The notes beneath the pieces are model-generated. The model made no database searches. It worked only from the letters and a program-made list of their open reading frames with translations, and was not told the origin of the DNA. Shown here piece by piece: positions 8,975-16,957 of a stretch of 40,026 bases of DNA. Each line of letters begins with the position of its first letter. Positions within the stretch are counted from its first letter, which is position 1. Origin of the DNA: an uncultured Lachnospiraceae bacterium (GTDB taxonomy: Bacteria > Bacillota > Clostridia > Lachnospirales > Lachnospiraceae); assembly GCA_947174185.1 (NCBI GenBank), contig CAMWHY010000009.1:1-40026 (forward strand), read 5' to 3'. A program made the position numbers and the translations under genes.

Positions 8975-9781
8975 ATGACATTTTCCATCAATTTTCTTAT
9001 ATTATTTGGAGTGGCTTTATTATGCTGCGTGGTGGGATTTTATAAGTATGTGTATTTTATATCCATAGGTTATGGCGCTGCCATAGCGGGACAGGGGATC
9101 GCGATGTTGATATTGTTTCGTAAAGATCTGACGTTGCCCGTGATTGCGCTGTGTGCGCTGCTGATTCTGTACGGATGCAGATTAAGCGGCTATCTGCTGT
9201 TTCGTGAGATGAAAAGCATAAGCTATCAAAAGCATATGAAAACGGAGATCAAGGATGGTTCTGACATGAAGCTTGGAATCAAAGCAGTGTTATGGATTTC
9301 CTGCGGACTGCTTTATGTGATGATGGTTTCCCCGGTATTTTATCGGATCGAGAATCAGGATGTCCATGGGGACGTGGCATTTTACATAGGGATAGCGCTT
9401 ATGGTCTTTGGTTTGGTATTGGAGTCTGCTTCTGATATCAGTAAGAACAGACAGAAGAAGGTCAATCCGAAAAGATTCTGTGACAAGGGATTGTTCAGGA
9501 TCGTGAGATGCCCTAATTATCTGGGAGAAATGATCATATGGACAGGAGTATTGATTGTCGGCATATCATCATTTTGTACCGTCGGGCAGTGGATCGTTGC
9601 GGTGGTTGGTTATCTGGGAATTATCTATGTCATGTTCAGCGGTGCCAGAAGATTGGAGATCCGGCAGAATAAGAACTACGGCGATGACCCGGAATATCAG
9701 GCATATGTGAAGAAAGTGCCAATCATGGTTCCGTTTGTGCCGCTATACAGTGTAGAAAAATATAAGTTTTTAGTGCTTTGA
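8975..9781 (+). CDS. DUF1295 family integral membrane protein
   Basis: The 268-residue protein has about six or seven hydrophobic segments and the C-terminal fold of the DUF1295/steroid 5-alpha-reductase/isoprenylcysteine methyltransferase superfamily. RCPNYLGEMIIWTGVLI is its hallmark motif, followed by the ARRLEIRQNKNYGDDPEYQAYVKKVPI tail. Such proteins often bind NADPH or SAM at the membrane; the substrate is unknown. The frame is open from 8930, but AAAGGAAAGAGGA precedes the ATG at 8975, and MTFSINFLILFGVALL is a sensible membrane-inserted N-terminus. A strong bidirectional terminator closes the gene. Confidence 0.8.
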   Translation: MTFSINFLILFGVALLCCVVGFYKYVYFISIGYGAAIAGQGIAMLILFRKDLTLPVIALCALLILYGCRLSGYLLFREMKSISYQKHMKTEIKDGSDMKLGIKAVLWISCGLLYVMMVSPVFYRIENQDVHGDVAFYIGIALMVFGLVLESASDISKNRQKKVNPKRFCDKGLFRIVRCPNYLGEMIIWTGVLIVGISSFCTVGQWIVAVVGYLGIIYVMFSGARRLEIRQNKNYGDDPEYQAYVKKVPIMVPFVPLYSVEKYKFLVL

Positions 9782-9800
9782 TTTTTGGTGCTATAAGACG

Positions 9801-9844
9801 AAAAGACTGCTGTCAGCTTTCCGGTTCACTGACAGCAGTCTTTT
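9801..9844. terminator. Bidirectional terminator between DUF1295 gene and MATE gene
   Basis: AAAAGACTGCTGTCAG (9801-9816) pairs perfectly with CTGACAGCAGTCTTTT (9829-9844), a 16-bp stem with A-run and T-run on either side, so it can stop both converging transcripts. The MATE stop codon (9813-9815) lies inside the stem. Confidence 0.92.
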
Positions 9845-11276
9845 GTCCTACAAGATCGATCTGCCGCCATTTGCCCTGCCGGTAGCGGAGATAGGTAAGC
9901 AGCGCATTTAAAAGCCATGAGAACAGCAGGGAGAAAAAGAGAGCGTCCGGGTGTCCCTTCGGCCATTCTTCCGAACTGTTCCATGCAGCCAGAAGATAAG
10001 CAAGGGGAACACGTACTACAACCGTGGTGATAAGTGAAATCACCATCGTTGATAACGTATCTCCTGCGGCCCTTAAAATACCACCATAGATTTGGATGAT
10101 TCCCATAGCAATATATCCTGCCGCGAGAATCTTTAACCCGCGTCCACCCAGGTCTACCACATGCCGATACACGATGGGTTCCGTGTTTTCCTCATTAATG
10201 AAGAAAGCAATAAACTGTTTGCCAAAAAGGAGCAGTGCAAGTACAATGACCGCTGAGACACACAGGGTAAGACAGAGCGCTGCCCGTTCACCGGGTTTTA
10301 GCCTGTCTGTCCGCCCGGCGCCGATATTTTGACCGATATAGGTGGAGATTGCAAGCCCGAAGGTAAAAGCAGGCAGTACGGCAAATCCATCTACACGCAT
10401 GATGGCGGTGTTGATAGCGGGAACAAAGTCCGCCATCTGGTTGGTCAGGCTCTGCACCATGACAAGCGCAAGGGAGAAAATACCTTGTGTAATGCCGGAG
10501 GGAAGTCCAAGTTTTAATATTTTCTTACAAACGTCGAATTTGGGGATCAGGTTCTTCCTGGTGATTTCTACGATATCTTTCATCTGAAGGAGACGGATGA
10601 TGCATAAAAGTCCGGAGACGCCCTGGGCAAGGATGGTTGCCAAAGCAACGCCCTGCACTCCCATGCCGAGGCCGGCTACAAACCAAAGATCCAGTATAAT
10701 ATTCAAGCCTGCGGAAACCAGCAGGAAGATCAGAGGATAAAAGCTGTCGCCAAGTCCGCGGAGGATACCGGAGACAATATTGTAAAAGGCCGCACCGATG
10801 ATTCCCCAAAAGATGATCTGCAGATAGGCTGCTGCCAGATCATAATACTTTGCCGGAGTGTTGATAAGGGTAAGCAGAGGGCGGGAAAGCGGAACTCCTG
10901 CTGCCGTAACGAGCAGGGCGGCGCTAAAAACAAGGGTAATGGAGGTACCGACGCAGACAGAAAGACGGTTTTTGTCCTTTGCTCCAAAATATTGCGCAAC
11001 AAGAATCCCCACACCGGTGGAGATTGCAATAAATAACACAAGCAGTAAATTGATGATCGGTGCAGATACGCCTACTGCGGAAAGAGCATCTATGCCATTG
11101 TAGCCGTTGCGTTCTATAGAACAATATTTTCCTACCACAACAGAGTCTACCGTGGAATAGAGTTGCTGTGCCAGATTGCCGATCAAAAGAGGGATTGCAA
11201 ATTTAGCAATCACTTTTATTGGACTGCCGACAGTCATATCCTGCGCACCAAATAGGGAGTTAAGATTTTTCGGCAT
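9813..11276 (-). CDS. MATE family efflux transporter
   Basis: This 487-residue multidrug and toxin extrusion transporter has twelve predicted membrane helices in two related halves. The first half has DMTVGSPIKVIAKFAIPLLIGNLAQQLYSTVDSVVVGKY, the usual NorM/DinF-type start, and a GVGILVAQYFGA segment. The second half has ISTYIGQNIGAGRTDRLKPGERAAL. It would export cationic compounds by sodium or proton antiport. Length is slightly above the usual 450-460, with a polar C-terminal tail. The ribosome site is AACCTCCGG read in reverse (CCGGAGGTT). Its promoter overlaps a dyad that may be a repressor site. It is the first of three MATE genes within 15 kb; substrate not predictable. Confidence 0.92.
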   Translation of the reverse strand: MPKNLNSLFGAQDMTVGSPIKVIAKFAIPLLIGNLAQQLYSTVDSVVVGKYCSIERNGYNGIDALSAVGVSAPIINLLLVLFIAISTGVGILVAQYFGAKDKNRLSVCVGTSITLVFSAALLVTAAGVPLSRPLLTLINTPAKYYDLAAAYLQIIFWGIIGAAFYNIVSGILRGLGDSFYPLIFLLVSAGLNIILDLWFVAGLGMGVQGVALATILAQGVSGLLCIIRLLQMKDIVEITRKNLIPKFDVCKKILKLGLPSGITQGIFSLALVMVQSLTNQMADFVPAINTAIMRVDGFAVLPAFTFGLAISTYIGQNIGAGRTDRLKPGERAALCLTLCVSAVIVLALLLFGKQFIAFFINEENTEPIVYRHVVDLGGRGLKILAAGYIAMGIIQIYGGILRAAGDTLSTMVISLITTVVVRVPLAYLLAAWNSSEEWPKGHPDALFFSLLFSWLLNALLTYLRYRQGKWRQIDLVGQKTAVSEPES

Positions 11277-11300
11277 TTGAAACCTCCGGAATTATGTAAT

Positions 11301-11346
11301 ATAAGCGATACTTATCAATAATAGCCATAATAAAAATGATTGTCAA
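11301..11346 (-). promoter_or_regulatory. Promoter and dyad operator for the MATE gene at 9813-11276
   Basis: On the minus strand TTGACA (11346-11341) and TATTAT (11323-11318) are 17 bases apart. ATAAG-N5-CTTAT (11301-11315) covers the expected start point, a typical place for a repressor to sit. Confidence 0.65.
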
Positions 11347-11356
11347 GCCGAAGGTG

Positions 11357-11385
11357 TTGATAGAATGGAAAAAGTGGTTTAAAAT
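11357..11385 (+). promoter_or_regulatory. Promoter for the transglutaminase-like gene
   Basis: TTGATA (11357-11362) and TAAAAT (11380-11385) are separated by 17 bases. It is back to back with the MATE promoter, leaving about 10 bases between the two -35 boxes. A leader of about 110 nt is predicted. Confidence 0.6.
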
Positions 11386-11419
11386 GGGGATAAGGGTATA
11401 TGGCGTTAGGGAAGGGTAG

Positions 11420-11503
11420 ATTGAAAAATCAAAGATTTTTCAATCGCAATTTGTGCCTTCGGCCCAAATTCGCAGGTTACGGAAAGGCATGGTTATTAAT
11501 ATG
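11420..11503 (+). promoter_or_regulatory. Structured leader with two hairpins and a leader block shared with another gene
   Basis: ATTGAAAAATC (11420-11430) pairs perfectly with GATTTTTCAAT (11434-11444). AATTTGTGCC (11448-11457) pairs with GGCCCAAATT (11461-11470) with one mismatch. The following block 11468-11503 (AATTCGCAG...GAAAGG...ATATG) is nearly the same as the leader of the XRE gene ending at 16329. The ribosome site GGAAAGG is inside the shared block. Confidence 0.6.
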
Positions 11504-13096
11504 GGCTTCTTTAAAAAATTATCTGCAATTATAACGGCTTTGCTGGCATTGTTTTTTCTGCTGATCATCATATGTGCGGTAAATCCCGATCTTTCCAAAA
11601 GGATAGGAAATTTTCTTTTTCCGGAAAAGGATCAGACAATATCTTTGAGCAGCAATCATACGGACTTGACGGTTCCCATTGTGGATGGCGTATCGGAAAA
11701 TGATATTGCCAAAGAGCCGGTTCAGACGCCTCTGTTTCCTGATTATAATGCGAATCAGAGTGTCATTCCTAATGGAAATAACCAACCTGCTTCCAACCAA
11801 ACGCTGGACTGGGGCAGCACAGGAATAGCAAAAGATACTGCTTCTACTTATGTCGCGCCTAACACATCCGGTTTGATTATTCCCGATACGGTCAGCGGCA
11901 AGAATGGATATCAGCCGCTACAGGAGGAATACATATCAGTCAGCGACACGCAGGCTGAGCAGATCCAAGACCAGCTTGGCACAGGATTTACCGGTGAAGG
12001 ATTAACGTTTGATTCTTACTGGTATCCTTATTATGGTATGCTGGATGAGAGAGGACAGCATATATATTGCCAGATCTATGCCAATGCGAAAGAACTGAAC
12101 GCTGCATTTGTTCCGCTGGAACCGATTACATCAGGTCAGTTGAAAAATGCGCTGATGGCGGTGTACAATGACCATCCGGAGCTGTTCTGGCTGGATACGG
12201 CATACACCTGTAAATATACTGCAGACGGGCGGTGTGCGGAGATTGGACTACAATTTAACCGTACGGCGCAGAATCTGGAAAGCTCCATATCAACTTTTGA
12301 AAATAGGGCAAGGGAGATCCTTGACAAAGCACGGGGTTTATCAAGTGATTATGCGAAAGAGGTATATGTTCATGATGCATTGATAGGCAGTATTACTTAT
12401 AATCTTAGGGCAGAAATGAATCAGAGTGCTTACAGCGCGCTGGTAAACGGGCAGACGGTATGCGCCGGATATGCAAGGGCATTTCAATATCTGATGCAGC
12501 AGTTAAATATTCCATGCTATTATTGTGCGGGCTATGCCGGAGAAAGACATGCGTGGAACATTATAGTGTTGGACGATGGCTGTTACAATGTGGATACCAC
12601 ATGGGATGATGTCGGTGACGGTAATTATGATTATTTTAATAAGAACGATGCGGATTATGCAAGCAATCACGTAAGACAGGAGCTCTCCGTGTATCTGCCG
12701 CCTTGTAATGGGCGGGCATACCGCAATCTGGAAAAGCCGCCTCAGACAGCTTCATCAAATCAGACAACCTCGTCAAACCAGGCAGGACCATTAAGGACTC
12801 TGACGGATGTCGGCATATCTGAGTCACAGGTCATTAAGGATATGGCAGGATATTACCAGAACTGTCATAATCAGATCCTGGCAAATGGAAAGGGGGAATA
12901 TACCTTCTATAATGTGATAGAGGGCAGACAGCTGTTGACCAGATGGGAACAGGAAATCGATAATGGAACTTATGAGGATGAATATATGACTGCCGTCATG
13001 GTAGAACTTGGTGCCGGAGACTGTCAGATGCAGATTCATGTAGAGGAACTGCAGGGGGATAGATACCTGATTACACATAAGATAACAATTAAATAA
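11501..13096 (+). CDS. Membrane-anchored transglutaminase-like protein
   Basis: The 531-residue product has a basic start and one hydrophobic segment (about residues 5-28), so it is a signal-anchored or secreted protein. A low-complexity Asn/Gln/Ser/Pro-rich stretch spans about residues 50-120. The C-terminal half has a transglutaminase-like cysteine protease core with the full triad C321 (TVCAGYA), H350 (ERHAWN) and D365 (NVDTTWDD). Such extracytoplasmic domains cut or crosslink proteins or peptidoglycan peptides. Two further starts in frame (11453 GTG, 11489 ATG) exist; the ATG at 11501 matches the start used by the XRE gene sharing this leader, though spacing from GGAAAGG is long (13). Confidence 0.82.
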   Translation: MGFFKKLSAIITALLALFFLLIIICAVNPDLSKRIGNFLFPEKDQTISLSSNHTDLTVPIVDGVSENDIAKEPVQTPLFPDYNANQSVIPNGNNQPASNQTLDWGSTGIAKDTASTYVAPNTSGLIIPDTVSGKNGYQPLQEEYISVSDTQAEQIQDQLGTGFTGEGLTFDSYWYPYYGMLDERGQHIYCQIYANAKELNAAFVPLEPITSGQLKNALMAVYNDHPELFWLDTAYTCKYTADGRCAEIGLQFNRTAQNLESSISTFENRAREILDKARGLSSDYAKEVYVHDALIGSITYNLRAEMNQSAYSALVNGQTVCAGYARAFQYLMQQLNIPCYYCAGYAGERHAWNIIVLDDGCYNVDTTWDDVGDGNYDYFNKNDADYASNHVRQELSVYLPPCNGRAYRNLEKPPQTASSNQTTSSNQAGPLRTLTDVGISESQVIKDMAGYYQNCHNQILANGKGEYTFYNVIEGRQLLTRWEQEIDNGTYEDEYMTAVMVELGAGDCQMQIHVEELQGDRYLITHKITIK

Positions 13097-13163
13097 AATT
13101 TTGTAAATGCAGAGATATTACTAAAAGCAGAGATAAAAAATTGTCGCAGCATGGAGGTTAAAA

Positions 13164-14057
13164 ATGTCCGAATTAATTGAATCCATCAGAAAAAGTTTCC
13201 AGGAGGGAGACGATATCAGGGATGCGGGTCTGACCTCGCCGGAGGATATCAAAAGGTTTGATGATATTTTATATGGCAGTGATGCGAGGTGGCAGCTTTT
13301 GGATGTCTATCGTCCGGTGGCTATGGAGGGGATAAAACTGCCTGTCATCGTCAGCGTTCATGGCGGCGCATGGGTATATGGTGATAAAGAGCGTTATCAG
13401 TATTATTGCATGAGCCTTGCCCAGCATGGATTTGCAGTGGTGAACTTTTCTTACCGTCTTGCGCCGGAATATAAATTTCCCAGCCAGCTTGAGGATACGA
13501 ACAGCGTGTTTACATGGGTTTTGGAGCATGCGGAAGAATATGGATTTGACACAAGATACATATTTGGGGTAGGAGATTCTGCAGGAGCCCATCTTCTGAG
13601 TCTTTATTCCGAGATCTGCACCAATGAGGAATATGCAAAGAATTATGCATTGCAGATTCCGAAAGGCTTTGTGCCGACAGCGGTTGCGCTGAACTGCGGC
13701 ATCTATAATATGGATGATGAAGAGAAAAGGGAGGAGTTTACTTTTTCTATTATGGCGGAACTGCTTCCAAAACAGGGTACGCCGGAGGAATTAAAGCTTG
13801 TTTCCCCGGAAAGATACGTTACAGCTCATTTTCCGCCCACCTATCTGATGACGGCAAGCGGCGACTTTCTGAAAAAGCATACGCCATATATGGCGGAACG
13901 CCTGACGGAACAGGAAGTGGAGTTTGAATATCATTTTTATGGAAACTCTGAAAAAGCGCTGGGACATGTATTCCATGTGAATATGAATCTGGAAGACGCT
14001 GCCAGGTGCAATAAGGAGGAATGCGAGTTTTTTAAGAAATTCAAAGCACGGAGGTAA
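13164..14057 (+). CDS. Alpha/beta hydrolase (HSL/BD-FAE-type esterase)
   Basis: This 297-residue cytoplasmic esterase has the hormone-sensitive lipase family oxyanion motif H66-GGAW, the YRLAPEYKFPSQLED segment, and the nucleophile motif G-D-S139-A-G. The acid is probably in TASGDFL (about residue 231) and the catalytic histidine is H268 (LGHVFHV). It would hydrolyse short acyl or acetyl esters. GGAGG precedes the ATG. It lies 67 bases after the transglutaminase-like gene and may share its transcript. A strong hairpin terminator follows. No signal peptide is visible. Confidence 0.9.
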   Translation: MSELIESIRKSFQEGDDIRDAGLTSPEDIKRFDDILYGSDARWQLLDVYRPVAMEGIKLPVIVSVHGGAWVYGDKERYQYYCMSLAQHGFAVVNFSYRLAPEYKFPSQLEDTNSVFTWVLEHAEEYGFDTRYIFGVGDSAGAHLLSLYSEICTNEEYAKNYALQIPKGFVPTAVALNCGIYNMDDEEKREEFTFSIMAELLPKQGTPEELKLVSPERYVTAHFPPTYLMTASGDFLKKHTPYMAERLTEQEVEFEYHFYGNSEKALGHVFHVNMNLEDAARCNKEECEFFKKFKARR

Positions 14058-14076
14058 ACTGTTCATTAGAAACGGT

Positions 14077-14129
14077 AAACCGGATAAGGCGCAGGTTGAA
14101 ATACCTGTTACTTATCCGGTTTTATTTTT
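14077..14129 (+). terminator. Terminator or attenuator directly before the MATE ribosome site
   Basis: AAACCGGATAAG (14077-14088) pairs with CTTATCCGGTTT (14111-14122), with an inner CAGGT/ACCTG hairpin, followed by TTTTATTTTTA that runs straight into GGAGG (14131-14135). There is no room for a promoter between it and the MATE start, so the MATE gene needs read-through or regulated antitermination. Confidence 0.8.
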
Positions 14130-14141
14130 AGGAGGATGAAA

Positions 14142-15464
14142 ATGGACTTTTTAAAGGATCATATCAGATCGATCTACTTTAAGTATCTTGCTGCTTCCTT
14201 TGGCAGTACGTTGATAACCTCAATCTATGGTATTGTGGATATGGCTATGGTAGGGCAGTACCACGGATCTGAGGGTTCGGCGGCTTTAGCGGTGGTAGCG
14301 CCTATATGGAATATTATTTATAGTCTGGGGCTTCTTATGGGAATAGGAGGTTCGGTGCTTTTTAATACTGCAAGAGGTTTGGGCGGGGATGCAGAAAAAA
14401 GGTCCAATGAATACTTTACCGTCTCACTGATAGGTTCAACAATACTTTCGGTTATTGTGTGGCTGGGCGTCATATTCTTTGACAAAGAGCTTTTGACAAT
14501 GTTTGGCGCAGAGGATAATACCCTTTTTCTTGCAAGGGAATATGTATTCCCAATCAAATTTGCCATACCGTTTTTCCTGTTTAATCAGATGCTGACGGCG
14601 TATATCCGCAGTGACAAAAATCCCACCCTTGCTACAGTGGCGGTTTTATCAGGCGGTCTTTTTAATGTTTTTGGGGATTACTTTTTCGTTTTTGTCTGCG
14701 ATATGGGTGCAAAGGGCGCAGGCGTTGCAACAGCGGTGGGTTCTGCTATTACCTGCATAGTTATGTTTTTCCACTTTTTCAGCAAAAAAAATACGCTTCA
14801 TTTGACCGTGCCGAAGGGACTTTTCAAGAAGCTGAAAGAAATCTCCATAACAGGATTTGCAACATTTTTTATAGATGTTGCTATGGGTATTCTTACGATC
14901 ATATTTAACCGTCAGATCATGAAATATCTTGATACAAATGCCTTGGCAGTTTATGGTGTTATCGTGAATATCAGCACCTTTGTACAATGTTGTGCATATA
15001 GTGTGGGACAGGCGGCTCAGCCTGTGATATCTACAAATTTTGGTGCAGGAAACGGCGGACGTATCCGTCAGACCCTGCGTTACGCATTGGGAACAGCAGC
15101 ATTTTTCGGTATACTGTGGACGGCGCTTAGTATGCTGTTGCCGAATACATTTATCCGTATTTTTATGACGCCCACACCTGAGGTTTTGCAAATTGCTCCG
15201 TCGATCTTTCGGCGTTACGGTATTTCCTTCATACTGCTTCCACTAAATGTTTTTTCCACCTATTATTTTCAGGCTCTTATGAAACCGAAAATTTCCTTTA
15301 TAGCTTCCGTAGCAAGAGGAATGTTGATCAGCGGTATCATGCTGTATGTACTGCCGGTTTTGGCAGGGGCAGATGCCATATGGTTTGCAATGCCTATCAC
15401 CGAGTTGGTTGTTGCGGTATATACTTCGATCTATATTTTTAAATGTACAAAAAAATTGTCTTAA
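14142..15464 (+). CDS. MATE family efflux transporter
   Basis: This 440-residue MATE transporter has twelve predicted membrane helices and the paired-half layout. It starts with FKYLAASFGSTLITSIYGIVDMAMVGQYHG, carries the LGIGGSVLFNTARGLGGD-like loop and, in the second half, QAAQPVISTNFGAGNGGRIRQTLRYA. An ATG at 14136 abuts GGAGG, whereas the ATG at 14142 is 6 bases away, so the latter is preferred. Sequence differs clearly from the other two MATE proteins in the window, so these are not recent duplicates. Expression is likely controlled by the hairpin at 14077-14129. Substrate unknown. Confidence 0.92.
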   Translation: MDFLKDHIRSIYFKYLAASFGSTLITSIYGIVDMAMVGQYHGSEGSAALAVVAPIWNIIYSLGLLMGIGGSVLFNTARGLGGDAEKRSNEYFTVSLIGSTILSVIVWLGVIFFDKELLTMFGAEDNTLFLAREYVFPIKFAIPFFLFNQMLTAYIRSDKNPTLATVAVLSGGLFNVFGDYFFVFVCDMGAKGAGVATAVGSAITCIVMFFHFFSKKNTLHLTVPKGLFKKLKEISITGFATFFIDVAMGILTIIFNRQIMKYLDTNALAVYGVIVNISTFVQCCAYSVGQAAQPVISTNFGAGNGGRIRQTLRYALGTAAFFGILWTALSMLLPNTFIRIFMTPTPEVLQIAPSIFRRYGISFILLPLNVFSTYYFQALMKPKISFIASVARGMLISGIMLYVLPVLAGADAIWFAMPITELVVAVYTSIYIFKCTKKLS

Positions 15465-15507
15465 TGTAATTTGATACCGCGGCAGCAATAGTGCATCAAT
15501 CTGTCCA

Positions 15508-16329
15508 TTATTTTGGGATGCCCTTGTTTTTGGCATAATCCGTAAGAAATAAAAGAAAAGCAGTGATAAGCAGTAAAAATACGGTGAGGATGTCCCAGAT
15601 ATCTGCTCTTGGCTCGGAAAGCAGTTTTGATAATGTGACATTAATACAAGTGTTTAATGGAATAGCAAGCAGAACACTGATTCCGGCAGCACGGAATTTT
15701 CTGGCGTGCAGACGGCAGGAAACAAAATATATGATCCAGAGGTATACAATGGAAATGAGTGACATACGCCAGCCGATGGTGAATACCGCCGGTACATTGA
15801 TCAGGATTCCCAACAGATAGAGATAGGGAATGAGAAAAATACTCAGTGCCAGCAGGCTGCCGGTGATGCCTTTTTTCCAAAGTATCACGATCGGGAAGGA
15901 AATAACATAGGTAAAAATGATAGAGGATAATGTAATGGAAGACCAGGTGAATTCTCCGGTAATGGCAAGATCGCATATGGAGCAGACCAGGATTCCCAGA
16001 AAAAGGACAACGGAATAAATGATGGCAAACAAAACATTTTTTTTGTTGCTGTTTTCATCTTTTCTTTTCAGAATCATCAAATTTTCCTCTGCACTTTGCG
16101 TATAAGCGTCCGTATCCATTCGTTCGCCGCTTAATAATTCATTCACTTTGATTCCTAATATTTCACATAGTTCCAGCATAATGGAGGAATCCGGCATACT
16201 TTTTCCGTTTTCCCATTTGGAAACGGCTCTGTCCGTAATGTTTAGTTTTTCTGCCAGTTGTGCCTGGGTAAGCTGCTGCTCCTTACGGCATGCAGCAATA
16301 AATGCTCCAATTTTGACCTGATCCATCAT
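15508..16329 (-). CDS. XRE-family regulator with C-terminal membrane domain
   Basis: The 273-residue protein starts with a helix-turn-helix (IGAFIAACRKEQQLTQAQLAEKLNITDRAVSKWENGKSMPD) that matches Cro/C1-type DNA-binding domains. After a short linker it has about six hydrophobic helices from residue 95 on, so it is a membrane-tethered regulator, perhaps sensing membrane or cell-wall stress. The frame is open to 16389, but homologues begin close to MDQVKIGAFI; the ATG at 16329 is 10 bases from AGAAAGG. It converges on the MATE gene at 14142-15464 with 43 bases between the stops. Target genes are not known. Confidence 0.85.
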   Translation of the reverse strand: MMDQVKIGAFIAACRKEQQLTQAQLAEKLNITDRAVSKWENGKSMPDSSIMLELCEILGIKVNELLSGERMDTDAYTQSAEENLMILKRKDENSNKKNVLFAIIYSVVLFLGILVCSICDLAITGEFTWSSITLSSIIFTYVISFPIVILWKKGITGSLLALSIFLIPYLYLLGILINVPAVFTIGWRMSLISIVYLWIIYFVSCRLHARKFRAAGISVLLAIPLNTCINVTLSKLLSEPRADIWDILTVFLLLITAFLLFLTDYAKNKGIPK

Positions 16330-16385
16330 ATTAACCATACCTTTCTGTAATCTGCGTATTCGCATTTTTATAAAATTTTGATTTT
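16327..16385 (-). repeat. Leader block shared with the transglutaminase-like gene
   Basis: Read on the minus strand, this leader contains GAAAAATCAAA, then AATACGCAGATTAC, AGAAAGG, TATGGTTA and ATATG. The leader at 11420-11503 has the same order with a few base changes and an inserted hairpin. The two downstream genes are unrelated. Confidence 0.65.
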
Positions 16386-16479
16386 TCAAATAAAAGATTA
16401 CAATATTTTAATGGATAAGTATACAAACCAATGGTTGAGTTATTAAAAAACTTTATTTTCATATAAAAATAAAATTATC

Positions 16480-16508
16480 TTGACAGACTGGTCTACAACA
16501 TGTAAACT
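16480..16508 (+). promoter_or_regulatory. Promoter of the blaI-blaR1-like operon
   Basis: TTGACA (16480-16485) and TAAACT (16503-16508) are exactly 17 bases apart. The perfect -35 box suggests a strong promoter held down by the regulator encoded first in the operon. Confidence 0.8.
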
Positions 16509-16535
16509 AATGGCATGGGTTTACACACTGTAAAC
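16491..16535 (+). promoter_or_regulatory. Two BlaI/MecI-type dyad operators
   Basis: GTCTACAACATGTAAAC (16491-16507; one mismatch) and GTTTACACACTGTAAAC (16519-16535; perfect) are 7-3-7 dyads with the TACA/TGTA core recognised by BlaI/MecI regulators. Their centres are 28 bp apart. The first overlaps the spacer and -10 box; the second covers the start region. Confidence 0.8.
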
Positions 16536-16592
16536 CTTTCGTGGCTGATACAGATTTATGATAGGAGAATATTTAAGGAAGGAAGCAGGATT

Positions 16593-16955
16593 ATGAGTGA
16601 TAAGAAATTGGGCGCGATTGAAGCCAGATTCGCAGATATGATATGGGAGAATGAACCGGTAGGTTCGGGAGATCTTGTGGCAATGTGTAGCAGAATACTG
16701 AATTGGAAGAAATCTACTACATATACCGTATTAAGGAGATTGTGTGAAAGGGGAATTTTTCAGAACCGGGAGGGAGTTGTCACCTCCCTGATCTCCAGAC
16801 AGGATTATTATGCGATCCAGAGCGAACAGTTTATTGAAGAAACGTTTTCGGGATCGCTGCCGGGGTTTCTGGCGTCGTTTACCACAAGAAAAAAACTTTC
16901 TGAACAGGAAATAGAGGAACTGGAACGGTTGATAGAAGAGAATAGGAGGAGATAG
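16593..16955 (+). CDS. blaI: BlaI/MecI/CopY-family transcriptional repressor
   Basis: The 120-residue protein is a winged-helix penicillinase-type repressor. KLGAIEARFADMIWENEPVGSGDLV is helix 1-2, followed by the recognition region NWKKSTTYTVLRRLCERGIF and the wing with FQNREGVVTSLISRQDYYAIQSEQFIEETF. The C-terminal helices (FLASFTTRKKLSEQEIEELERLIEENR) form the dimer interface and carry the site normally cut by BlaR1-type proteases. The frame is open from 16515, but the first ATG with a nearby GGA-rich site is 16593. It is 2 bases from the blaR1-like gene and should repress both through the dyads upstream. Confidence 0.92.
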   Translation: MSDKKLGAIEARFADMIWENEPVGSGDLVAMCSRILNWKKSTTYTVLRRLCERGIFQNREGVVTSLISRQDYYAIQSEQFIEETFSGSLPGFLASFTTRKKLSEQEIEELERLIEENRRR

Positions 16956-16957
16956 CT

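Noticed and set aside
14649..15191. 180-codon minus-strand frame
   Set aside because: Antisense to the MATE gene; Cys/His-rich reverse translation with no start signals.
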